Positions 34,601 to 44,740 of a stretch of 64,000 bases of DNA are shown in pieces. The translations under genes and the position numbers were made by a program. The DNA is from Eleusine coracana subsp. coracana (lineage: Eukaryota > Streptophyta > Magnoliopsida > Poales > Poaceae). The notes below the pieces were generated by a model. The model saw only the letters and a list, made by a program, of their open reading frames with translations, was not told the DNA's origin and made no database searches. The stretch spans positions 27,224,300 to 27,288,299 of the forward strand of contig CM064431.1 in NCBI GenBank assembly GCA_032690845.1, given 5' to 3'. Within the stretch, counting starts at the first letter, position 1, and every line of letters starts with the position of its first letter.

Positions 34601-35852
34601 CTGAAATATTGCGAGAATCTATGTACCTGCCAAACTGTTTTTCGTGCACTTAACTCCCTAAGTTTCCAAATCTTGACCAGTAAACCCTGAACCAGATAGT
34701 GCAGAAATAATTGGCAAGAAAAAAAATGGCACCATACGAGTCCTTTGACTATCAATCACACCTATAATTGGCTGGGAAAAAAATGTGAATTTGTTCATCT
34801 AATTTATCCAAGGTTTAATGTGAACATTAAGCATATAATGACCTAAAACAAAGGTTATAGGTATTTTGTTTCAAATTTTGCCAAATGATATGCCATAATC
34901 TGACTATTGCATAACTATAAATTGTGTAAAGTCTAAATTATTACTGTTAAATACATCAATAGCACAGTTTGAGTTCAAGAATATGGCCAAAAAATAAGAA
35001 GAGATGGCAGAATAGCACAAGAGTATAGAAACTGAACCTCTAAAGTTCAGTTTGGCAAAGCTTGTATTGGAATGACAGTGCATATTCCATTACCAGTTAA
35101 AGGAAGCCTCAGTAAGAGATGCCAATGCCACACCACCAACAATGGGAACAAGAGATGATACAACCCAAACAGTAGGCATCTGCCACACCAGTCAGGTATA
35201 GCAAGGTAAATAAAGGTATCTCGATATATAAATGTATGAATTTCAGGTAGCATTTGTACAAGAATATAAATTACCTCGCCAAGGAAAATTGCGGAAAGAA
35301 GGACTGAAAAGAAAGGTTCCATAGCCTTGATGGTATGCGTAAACGACACTGCAACCTTCCCAAGGCTCATATTCGTAAAAAGATTGCCCAAGGTATGGAC
35401 CATAGCTAGAGGAAGGATGGCTAGAAGCTGTGGAAAAGGGAAACCAAAAATAATTAGAGAGAGGCTCTATGTCTCTAAAGAAGTCCAACTAAACAACACA
35501 AGTTTGTCACAAGATTATAGGAAGATCACCTGTGAGCCAGAAATCTTAGGTCGCTTAAGAATACCAGTTATCCACATGAACACAGCAACCACACTCCCAA
35601 CAGCAAACTGAATTTCTGTAATGTTAATCGGATACGGAAAAACCTTGAGAACCTGTCACATAATGTAACAGCATAAGTAAGTTGCAATGCATATTCAGGG
35701 CAAAATCGATATAAAGCTATCATATTCAATAAGAAAAGCAAGGGTGCTCTAAGCTAAGTTTCTAATGATCATAGAATAGGTCCGTCCATTGATTAGAAGT
35801 TTTGCATGCTCAAAAGTAATCTAGACCTTGAATGTAACTTCATAAAAAGTGT

Positions 35853-35914
<62 letters not shown>

Positions 35915-37675
35915 TGTGTGTTATCGGGATTTTTTTTTTCCCATATCCTTGTTATGTGGGGAAAATACACTAGCAATAGATTAGGAGTTCAAGTCAGACT
36001 AAGATTAGAGTTCAGATTAGTTGTCAATTAGGATTGTTAGAAGTATTTCAGTAGGGCTCTGTAAACTAGAGTCAAATCAGAATAGGACTCTGTCTATATC
36101 ACTTCTAGTTTTTAATTGATGAAATCAGAAAAAAATACTTTTAATTCATTTCTTCACTAATAATAAAGTTGCAGCAACGATATCAACTAAAACCAGAGGG
36201 AGTACTCAGCAATGATGTGGCATCTGAACACTGCTCCCAACGATCTGAAAGTTTTTATAACAACTATTGGAAACACCAGAGAATCTCAAAACAAAATCAG
36301 ATCGTAGTATTGGTCAACCTTTGTTAGAACAACAAAAAATGTAAAACAGTCTAAAAATTCAATATTTTCGAAGTCATTTGCAGCACTAAAAAAACAAATC
36401 TGTTTGAGAAATTTCAGAGAAGACACTTAGCATATATATTAATAGTTTCATAAAGCGTAATCATAACATCACTATACACTGCTTTGTCCTTTTCCTCTCA
36501 TGCACCATGATTTTGTCATTTTTTTATTATCTCCAAAAGGAAATTGTCTTTAGACCTGAAATTTTATATGTATGTCTTTGTTTATATCATAGATACATTG
36601 TAGTTTTTCAGAATTGTTTGAATCTTCCATACATCTATTTTTAGTTAGTTTCCATGTTTCCACCTAGTAGTTGGTTTTCACTACACATTATCTCTTGTTT
36701 CAAAAAATTCTTTAAAAACTGCAAGTTTTTAGATGATATGAAGAAAAACATGCATACAGAGTTTCAGGTGCAGACACAATAGGTATAGAAATGACAAATC
36801 ATGATACAAAAGGACAAAAATACGTCACTATACACTACTTTGTCCTTATGCACCATGATTTTGTCATTTTTGTATCTCCGAAAAGAAATTATGTTTGGAC
36901 CTGAAATATTCTATGCATGTTTTTCTTTGTATCATCTAAGACTAGACAGACGCAGTTTTTCAGAAACTGATTGAAATTTCAATACGCATATTTGGAGTTA
37001 GTTTCCATGTTTCCACTGCATATATATTTTCCCATGGAAGGAAAGTTACACATATAACAAACGAAGCAATAACCTTCACAGTAGCGACATCTAATATGTC
37101 TTAGCAGGAATGGAGACAACATCGAACCAAGAGCAGTAAGTAAACTCCATTTTATCGTAACAACTTGCAACACTTTTCCATTCATTCTATAGATACTAAG
37201 CGAGGCCCGAACGAGCAACATCATACCACAAATCCAAGTGCAGACGACTTTGAGCAAAATAAATTCCACCCGAATGAAGTTCGGCCCAAATTCCAGCACC
37301 AGAGACAGCATCATCCAACCAAGCAAATTAACGGAACAGAGCATGTACGCGCACCTGCTTGTTGTAGATGTTGAAGTAGATGTTGAAGAGGTACCAGAGG
37401 GCGAAGCCCACGCCGAGCTGTAGCGTCTGCATGAACCCGCCGCCTTCCTCCTTGGCCTTGGCGGCGCCCCCTGCCGCGGCGGCGCACGCCACCTGGCGCT
37501 TCTCCCTGTCCGGCGAGGCCGGCAGCAGCCCGAGGCCCCGCGTGCCGCGGACGGAAACGGCGGCGGCGGCGGAAGGCGACAAGGAGGACGACGAGGAGAC
37601 GCCAAGCGGGCGGGCCGGGAGGAGCGGCCGGAGCGGGCGGGCGAGGCACGGCCGGAAGGCCGCGGCGGTCTGCAT
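31680..37675 (-). CDS. PPT: Plastid phosphoenolpyruvate/phosphate translocator
   Basis: Inner-envelope antiporter that imports PEP into plastids in exchange for phosphate, feeding the shikimate and other plastid pathways; in C4 leaves it can also export PEP. Nine exons on the minus strand, all with GT-AG introns: 37675-37355, 35652-35530, 35427-35275, 35179-35094, 33202-33118, 32981-32856, 32734-32666, 31973-31844, 31756-31680. They join in frame to 389 aa, normal for the family. Residues 1 to about 65 are an Ala/Ser/Arg-rich transit peptide (MQTAAAFRPCLARPLRP). The membrane core follows from GVGFALWYLFNIYFNIYNKQ. Phosphate-site residues are conserved: Lys182 in THTIKAME and the Lys342-Arg343 pair in CVKRVVV. 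The protein ends KRIKPKPKTA. The start is chosen by family N-terminus; the same frame is open upstream to an ATG at 37948. Intron 4 carries a LINE fragment and intron 1 an inverted-repeat cluster. All exons and splice sites look intact. Assigning the specific PPT paralogue is not possible from sequence alone. Confidence 0.95.
33525..34480 (+). mobile_element. 5'-truncated L1-like LINE in PPT intron 4, antisense to the gene
   Basis: Plus-strand translation gives DRWLHGCSIAELAPRLF, then WAPPKCRFFTWLVAHKR, WTADRLARRGLPHPEHCPLCDQEEESIDHLLVAC and AAWISWNHQNKC. This is the same C-terminal ORF2 and zinc-binding region as 5225-6330, so it is a second copy of a related L1 family. Stops interrupt it: SA-stop-GF, and an Arg (CGA) changed to TGA before WTADR. 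The 3' end is A-rich near 34440-34490. It lies between exons 4 and 5 and leaves both splice junctions undisturbed. Confidence 0.88.
35854..35910. repeat. (GT)n microsatellite in PPT intron 1
   Basis: About 28 uninterrupted GT units (AC on the gene's strand), followed by a CTGTTGTGTG variant and a T run. A length-variable marker candidate about 200 bases upstream of exon 2 on the plus-strand map. Confidence 0.97.
36468..37020. repeat. Three-copy direct and inverted repeat cluster in PPT intron 1
   Basis: A unit of about 190 bases at 36468-36661 is repeated in direct orientation at 36825-37020; shared blocks include CACCATGATTTTGTCATTTTT and GTTAGTTTCCATGTTTCCAC. Between them, 36732-36822 is the reverse complement of part of the second copy: AGATGATATGAAGAAAAACATGCAT pairs with ATGCATGTTTTTCTTTGTATCATCT. 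The last two copies form a hairpin with a short loop around 36825-36835. It resembles a foldback MITE, but I cannot name a family. Confidence 0.8.
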
Positions 37676-38040
37676 CTCGGCGAAGGTTCTAGAAGGAGGG
37701 GCGCGCCGCTTCCAGAACCTTCCTCGGCGGGGCGGGGCGGCGAAGGGGCCGGAGATTGGTGGAGGGGGAGCACGAGCGTCACTGGTGGGGGAGGGGGGAG
37801 TGGTGGTGCGGGAGGGGTTTGGGGATGATGAGATTTTAGCAGCGAGCGAGCGCGCGCGGGATGAGCTTTGCTGATGATGAGATGATCCGTTTGGACGGAC
37901 CTGGTTGTGTGGACTGACTTGGTTGGCGGGCATGACTGGTGCACACACTGCATGGGATGGATCGCGGGGGTGAGCCGTCTGTGGTGGAGTGGGCTGTGTG
38001 GGTCACTTCGCGTGAAACCTGAAGCGAGAAGCGCATTCAT
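37676..38040 (-). promoter_or_regulatory. PPT upstream region and leader
   Basis: GC-rich sequence directly upstream of the start codon, with an open frame continuing in phase to an ATG at 37948. No clear TATA box is visible within 350 bases. Two heat-shock-element-like motifs lie within 50 bases of the ATG (separate entry). Pyrimidine- and purine-rich runs (for example near 37760-37810) are common in grass leaders. Confidence 0.5.
37682..37722 (-). promoter_or_regulatory. Inverted pair of heat-shock-element-like motifs at the PPT start
   Basis: GAAGGTTCTAGAA (37682-37694) fits GAAnnTTCnnGAA and TTCCAGAACCTTC (37710-37722) fits TTCnnGAAnnTTC, both perfect three-unit heat-shock elements. They are also inverted copies of each other, with only one or two mismatches over about 15 bases, and could form a stem with a GC-rich loop. 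The pair ends 7 bases upstream of the ATG on the gene's strand. Function is not shown by sequence. Confidence 0.6.
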
Positions 38041-38870
38041 TTTCAGCCCAGTTGCATTACCGTCATTTTAATGTGTTTTGAAGTGCTTTCAAAACATTAA
38101 AATGAAGGGCCTCATAATATGTTTTATAAAAAACTTGTAACTCCATGAGTAATTATAAGTCATAATTGAGAAATGAATAAATATATTTATTTATATATTC
38201 TTGATCGGAAACATAAAACATAATTCTATTAAAAACAAATGTGTAATAAGACCGAGAACAATTTAAGGTTTGTTTGATACATAGTGACACATTTCATAAA
38301 ACTAGTAACTTAATTAGATATTTCTCTTTTGTTTCCTTGGTGAGAGTGAGGAACAACAAGAGGACGACAACATAAAAGAAAAGAGGTGCAGGCAAGGTCG
38401 CACCGAGAGGGAGATAGTCAAAACAATGATGAGAAGGTTGAACCGTAAGGTCCTGTCGTTCTAGCCAAATGAGATACTATGAAGCAGCTGCTCCCCCCCC
38501 CCCCCCCCCCCCACCCCTCCCCTCAAACCAAAAAAAAATTTATTGACAAGAAAGATTAGAGCAATGGGTTTGTAAGGGAAGGAGAAGGAAAAAAAAAAGA
38601 CAAAGAATAGGGAAAAAAAGAATAATGAAGAAAGACATGGAAGCTCCACCCTCCTTTCTCACCGTTTGCTTTTCATCTTCCATTGTCATCCTCTACAATG
38701 TTTCTCTGCCATCAAAGTACTGCTACTACTACTATCATGAGGTAGGAAGGGTAGAAAGACGAGGTGGCCTTGCTGAAAAACAAGTACTATTAATGGCCTG
38801 CAGTCATGTGCCTCCTACTAAATGACCTTGTCATGATGAACTTGACCTTCTCCGTGGGTGCGCCATATGT
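38041..38870. other. AT-rich PPT upstream flank, no gene
   Basis: No coding similarity. It contains a foldback at 38064-38104 (CATTTTAATG pairs with CATTAAAATG, TTTTGAA with TTCAAAA) and a C run at 38493-38512. Short frames at 38461-38825 read through low-complexity sequence and are not supported as genes. Confidence 0.5.
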
Positions 38871-39156
38871 CACTACTACAATAACGGATTTCGACAACGG
38901 GCCATAAGCGGTCATAGTGACGGACATTGAGTCCGCCACTAACAAAATATTATTGAAAATCATAATATTTTGTGATAGATAATAAGTCTGCCACTAACCA
39001 TTCTTATAACGTGCAAAGACATGCTCACCTCTAAGTTGTTACACAAATTAGTGACGGGCATTATCTCTCCAGCCCATTTTAGTAGTGGGCCTTAGGATGT
39101 CGGTCACTAATCTCTAATAATCTTTTGTTGTTGAAAATATCGTTATTGTAGTAGCG
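38871..39156. mobile_element. CACTA-like MITE with TGT target duplication
   Basis: Begins CACTACTACAATAACG and ends CGTTATTGTAGTAGCG, an inverted repeat of 16 bases with one mismatch. It is flanked by TGT on both sides (38868-38870, 39157-39159). The 3-bp target duplication and CACTA terminus mark a non-autonomous CACTA (En/Spm-type) element. Inside are repeated subterminal units such as AGTGACGG and CCGCCACTAA in both orientations. Length is 286 bases with no coding capacity. Confidence 0.85.
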
Positions 39157-39159
39157 TGT

Positions 39160-40329
39160 GAATGGAACGACGATAGCAATTAAGTTATGCAATACATTAT
39201 ATGCTGCTTTTTGTTGTGAAAGGTCTTCACTTTGGATGTTTAGATAACGCAACAGAATTATCCTAGCCCTACATCGAGAAAAAACGTTATAGCCATTTGT
39301 TATTACAAAGTTGGGACCACGTGTATCAGTGTCACCACACCACAAAGGAACAAAACGTCTCTTGAACACAACGTAAACAACAAAGCTTAGTGAAGCACTG
39401 GGGACGGCCATATTTGTGGGGACGGAAGAACCCAGTGGTGTATGCTTTTTTGGGCATTTTCATCCCTGCTTTTGCAACGGCGCAATGATCTAGGCATGGT
39501 TGAAGACAGTGTCAGGAATCAGGATTAATGAGCGTCTTTGCCCGGATGACGCGCTCGTAGTTTTCCACCGTGAAATAGGCCGCGCCCCAGATCATCCGCG
39601 CGCGTGGTCCACCGCCAACAGCGACATGTTCAAACACGCTTATAAATGGCTAAATGGGCCGTGTCTACTGAACCGGTTCAAAGCACGATGTTTATGGTCT
39701 GGTTCAAACATGGCACGGCTGGAATCATTTCGTGTTTAGGTCGGCACGATGTTTTAGGCTGGAGGTGCGGTCCGATCGGTTTAAAATATTTTTTAAATAT
39801 ATTTTATATTTCATACCTTCTCAATAAGTATTGAGTGGTTTAATAGTAAAGTTATAACTTTGATTTTACTAGATCAGAGGTTCAAACCTCCATCTTGCTC
39901 TCTTTTTTTTCCTAATTTTCACCATTTACATAATTAATGGACTAAAAAAATATTAATAGACCGTTGTGCTAATGGGCTTAAAGGGCTAACCCGATACGTG
40001 TAGTCAAATTCGTGCCGGGTCATAGACCGATACCTAGATACGTGTAGTCAAATTCGTGCCGGGTCATAGACCGATACCTAGGTACGTGTAGTCAAATTTG
40101 TGTCGGGTCGTAGACCGATACCTGGACATGTAGGCTGGCAAGGCACGGCCCGAAAATAAAAGTGCTAGGCTGGGCCACCCATTTGAGCATCTCTACGCAC
40201 GCTACATTACTGATGTACGCGCGCAGACACCTGAGCCACGTCATGCCCTCATCAGCGCCCGATATTACCGTCAGCCTTACAGGCCTTCATGTAGCGCTGC
40301 GTGTTGGACGCCCAGATGAGAACTCCGTC
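39160..40329. other. Repeat-derived intergenic DNA with a 44-bp tandem repeat
   Basis: No gene seen. From 39995 to about 40127 a 44-base unit (around TACGTGTAGTCAAATTCGTG and CCGGGTCATAGACCGATACC) occurs three times, the third copy having several changes. The surrounding GCACGGCC/GGGCCGTG-type motifs (39640-39760, 40140) suggest an old transposon or LTR, but I cannot assign it. Confidence 0.6.
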
Positions 40330-41357
40330 CACTACCACAAAACGGGCCTGTAGCGGCGGCAGCCCAAAGGCCGCAGCGGCGCGGCCCAAAATGATCCCCC
40401 GCTACAGATCCTAGGGGGCCTGCCGTGTTGTGAGCCACCGCTACAGAGCTCCCTATACCGCGGTTCACATTGTCAACCGCTGCTATAAATGGTCTAGGTT
40501 TATAGCGGCGGTTGACAATGTCAATCGTCGCTATTTAGGGCATAGTAGCGGCGATTGATAATTTCAACCGCCACTACAAAGTGCCCAGCCTATAAATAGA
40601 GCGTTCCGACAGTTCCCCGTTTCACTCGAAGAGTGGCGGCCCAAAAATTTGGACAAATCACGAAAATCAAGGAGGAAAGGTTTTGAGTTTGTTTTTTTTT
40701 TTTTTGTAGAAATTTGATCATTGAGGTAAGGGGAACTCATCCCTTAGGTTCTTTTTGTCTCTCACGAAATCAAGTTGAATTTTGGGTTTTAAGTTTGTTA
40801 GATTTTCATTAAATTTTAGCTAAATTATTTTGATTTGGATGGTTCTATTAGGTTGTAGTTGAAGTTTATGAAGGCATATATCATCTTTTTTCATCACTAC
40901 ATAAAAAAATACTATATCTAGCCTCTTTTATGTCAGTGAGAATCTAGATCTAGTTTGGTTCTTAAAAGAGAGAGAATGTAGTATTAAGGCAAGAGGGATG
41001 TTAATTCTTTTATTATTTCTTGATAAAAGTTAATTAATATATAAAATAATTTGATGCTTGTTTTATTTTACCTTGCATAATATTTCTCACTTCATGTAAT
41101 TTATTTTTCAATGTTTATATATTTAATAAATATTTAATTTTTTGTTACACATAATTAATTAATTAATATCTAATATTTTTTTGGATAGATGGTGATAAAA
41201 GTTAAATAAAATATAAAATAATTTGCTGTTTATTTCATTTCACCTTGCATAATATTTCTCGCTTCATGTAATATTTAGTAAATGTTTAATTTTTTGTCGC
41301 ACATAATTAATTAATGAATTTTAATAAGTTTTGGGTTTCCGTTCAAGGTTGTTCGCG

Positions 41358-43934
41358 ATGGATAGGTCTTGGATATACGAGGCGCCAAGACCGGGTCCAA
41401 TATTTTTACACGAAGTCTCCAAATTCGTCCAAGGGGCCGCACAACATGCTCGACTGAACGGACAACTGATATATTGTCCATGTTTTGATTACAAGCATCT
41501 AAAGCTGTGAAATGATATAGAGGTAATCAAATCACACTTGGTGCGGAAGGGTTTTGTTGAGGGGTATACGAGGTGGACAAAACATGGTGAGAACAGTGTG
41601 GTCGATATGGAATTTGATGAGCATATTGAAATTAAAGTCGAGACTGTCAATTTGCCTAGTGCAGATGCGACAGAGTCCCCTGTTAAAGCTGATTTTGATG
41701 TTGAGGAGTTGTTATGTCACATTGAGCCACATGTGTTGATCAATGCCGGTACAACTAAAGAGCTTGATAATTTTCATAGAATAGAGAAGGCATCAAATGA
41801 TCCATTATATGATGAATCTAAGGGGTGTGGTAAAGAGTTCACCGTATTGTGTACTGTACTTGAGCTGATGAAGCTGAAGGCCATGCATGGCTGGTCGGAC
41901 GCTAGTTTCACGGATTTATTGGAACTTATTTCCGATACGCTGCCGAAGCCTAACTTGTTGCCAAGGACAATATACCTTGCTAAGAAGCTGATTTCTCCAC
42001 TTTCGTTGGGCGTGTAAAAAATTCACACGCGTCTAAATTATTGCATATTATATTGAAAGGAGCATCAGAACGCTGTGAGATGCCCAAGGTGAAAACGCAG
42101 TCATTACAATAGTAACAACGATTGTGACGCCAATGGTGGCGTGAAGAATACAACTAAGGGGAGAAAGAAGAAAAGAAGTTCTATCGTCGATGACACTGAT
42201 GATAGTAAGGTTCCTGCCTTAGTCATGTGGTACTTACCTGTGGTCGATCGCATCAGACGCTTGTTCGCCAACCCTAAGGATGCGGCAATGATGACATGAC
42301 ATGCACACAAGGGGGACGGTAAGCTCAGGCATCCCGCAGATGGAACACAGTGGAAAAAGTTTGATGAGGATCATCGAGACTTCTCTAATAAGGAAAGGAA
42401 CATACAGTTTGCATTGAGTACAGATAGGATGAACCCATTCGGTCAAATGAGTAATCCACATAACACTTGGCCAGTGATACTAGCAATGTACAACATTCCA
42501 CTATAGTTATGCCATAAGCGTAAGTATCTACTGCTGACCACTCTTATATCTGGGCCTAAAGAACCTGGTAACGACATAGACGTGTTCTTAGTACCATTGT
42601 TTGAAGACATGTAGAAACTGTGGTTGGAGGGGGTCCGTATATGGGATGAGTATCAAAGAGAGTACTTCATGCTCAGAGCAATTATTTTTTACACGGTAAG
42701 TGATTCCCCGGCACTAAGGGCGCTATCAGGACAGGTCAAAGGAAAGACGACATGTTTTGTATACGTTGATCATACATCCCATGTGTACCTTCTAGCATCC
42801 CAGAAGCTAGTGTATACACGAAACCGTTGATTCTTACCAGCAAAACATAGGTATCGCGCGATGGCTAGACACTTTGATGGCAATGTTGAGAACGACATAG
42901 AACCTCGATGTTGGACTAGAAGGGTCGTGTTTGACCTTGTTAAAAATATCAATGTTGTTTTTGGAAAGCCGGTGAAGGGAGTCAAAAAGGCTAAAGGTCT
43001 CACGCCGTTTAAGAAGAAATCTATTTTCTTTGTATATTTCAATTATTGGAAAGAACTAGAAGTGAATCATGCCTTTGATTGGATGCATATTGGGAATGGT
43101 GTATTTGACAGTAGTAGCGGACTTATACTCGACCAACCCGGTAAGACAAAGGATGGACTCAACGCACGTAGAGATCTTGTAGTGATGGGAATAAGATCAG
43201 AGCTCCATCCACAAGAAAGAGCAAATGGAAAGTACTTTGTCTCCCCGGCAGCCTGCACTCTTACGTTTGAGGAGAAAACAATGTTCTGTAAGTGCCTCAG
43301 TGGGATTAAAGTACTGGCGGATTGCTTATCGAATATCAAGAATCTTGTAAACATGAAAGAGTTAAAGATAAGTGGGTACAACACTCACGATTGCCACATA
43401 ATGCTTTTGGTGTTTCTCTCTATTGCTATCAGAGCTGTTAAATCACCATGGCTAAAGTTGGTTGTAACTCGCCTTTGCTACTTTTTTAACGTGGTATCGA
43501 AGAAGGTGATAACTGAAGACGAGTTAAATGACCTACGGACCAGCATGAAGGAAATAATGTGCATACTTGAGATGGTCTTCTCTCCATCCTTCTTCGATAT
43601 GATGGAATACTTCATGATTCATATTGTTGACCAGATTTCTGCATTGGGCCTCGTCTACTTGCATCAGATGTTTCCATTTGAGAGGTTCATGTATGTATTG
43701 AAATGCTATGTACGTACTCGTTCACATCCAGAGGGTTCTATGATCGAGGGCTACACAACTGAGGAGATTATCGAATGTTGCTCAGATTACATTAATGATG
43801 GTAGCAAATCAATTGGTCTCCCCGTGTCTCGTCATGAGGGTAGATTATCTGGAAAAGGTACGAAAGGACATAGATCGTTCATCGACCGTGACTTCAAACG
43901 AGTGGACCAAGCACATTTCAGCGTACTGCAATAG
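41358..43934 (+). pseudogene. TNP2-type CACTA transposase with stop codons
   Basis: ATG at 41358 opens MDRSWIYEAPRPGPIFLHEV, the transposase-associated domain, with CPCFDYKHLKL. Then TGA replaces the usual Trp, and the frame continues NDIEVIKSHLVRKGFVEGYTRW (41538-42017). The TNP2 core from about 42220 (WYLPVVDRIRRLFANPKDA, HAHKGDGKLRHPADGTQWK, MNPFGQMSNPHNTW, LISGPKEPGNDIDVFL) has further stops at MMT-stop-HAHK, IPL-stop-LCHK and EDM-stop-KLW. The first two of these again replace Trp in conserved blocks. From 42624 the protein is open, with ARHFDGNVE and the DUF4218 region (CHIMLLVFLSIAIRAV, VYLHQMFPFERFMYVLK). It would cut and join transposon ends, but this copy is dead. Confidence 0.92.
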
Positions 43935-43943
43935 ACGCAGATT

Positions 43944-44681
43944 GTGGGATCATACTTTGAGAAATATCTGTTAGAGCTCCGCCAGAACAACAAGGATGCA
44001 ACGGATAAATGGATCATAGATGAGCACAAGCGCTCTTTCACATCAAGGTTTAGCTCCCAAGACCTTCCAAGTGGCGAGTCCATGGAAGAGAAAATGTTGA
44101 GAAAGTTGGCTAACCACCTGAGAAGAATCGTGGTTACCTTTCAGGCATACGACATCAATGGTTTTACCTTCTACACCCAACAGAAGGATAAGAAGAGCAA
44201 GTGTCAAAACAATGGTGTACGAGTAGAAGCCATTGATGAAGAGGACCAGATGACCTCGTATTATGGGTGCATTAAGGAAATATGGGAACTAGACTACGGT
44301 GCAAATTTACAGGTTCCCATATTTAAATGCAAATGGGTGAAGCACCCTAATGGCATCGAGGTGGATGAATATGGTTTCACAATTGTTGATCTTAACAATG
44401 TTGGTCACAAAGATGAGCCTTGGATACTTCCCAAGATTGTGCAACAGGTGTTTTATGTACTTGATCCAAAGGACGAAAAGAAATACATTGTTGTTCCAGG
44501 TAAACAAAGAATCGTTGGAGTGGAGAATGTGGAGGATCGAGATGACTACAATCAATATGACGAGGTGCCATGTTTCATAGATTCGAAGAATTTTAAAGTC
44601 TTAGAAGCAAGACTCTCCTTTACTGGCGGAATGCCCTACATGCGCACCGATCACTGTGAAGGAAAAGTCGTTCAAGGCTAA
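43944..44681 (+). pseudogene. CACTA transposase C-terminal part (DUF4216-type)
   Basis: A 245-codon frame continuing from the DUF4218 region after a stop at 43934. It contains the DUF4216-type segment YYGCIKEIWELDYG, FKCKWVKHPNGIEVDEYG, FTIVDLNNVGHKDEPW and QQVFYVLDPKDEKKYIVV. In plant CACTA elements this is part of the same protein. The reading frame is intact over 738 bases, in contrast with the TNP2 core. Confidence 0.88.
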
Positions 44682-44740
44682 CTCAAGCATCATGTAATTT
44701 TATTTTATTAAGTACCTTTTATTATTCGAACCTTGTATTA

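Larger units (their letters stand above)
40330..44740 (+). mobile_element. CACTA (En/Spm) transposon, decayed, right end not found
   Basis: The left terminus is CACTACCACAAAACGGGCC at 40330. It is followed by subterminal repeats of TAGCGGCGGTTGACAATGTCAA type in both orientations (40350-40590), then an AT-rich leader and a TNP2-type transposase. The expected right terminus (ending GTAGTG, complementary to the left one) was not seen before or after the Copia material that begins near 44741, so the element is probably truncated or split. Confidence 0.85.

Noticed and set aside
35849..36031. A Cys/Val-rich 60-residue frame
   Set aside because: It translates the (GT)n microsatellite in PPT intron 1.
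37380..37874. A plus-strand GC-rich frame of 164 codons over PPT exon 1
   Set aside because: It is antisense to the transit-peptide exon, which has clear family similarity and a proper splice site.
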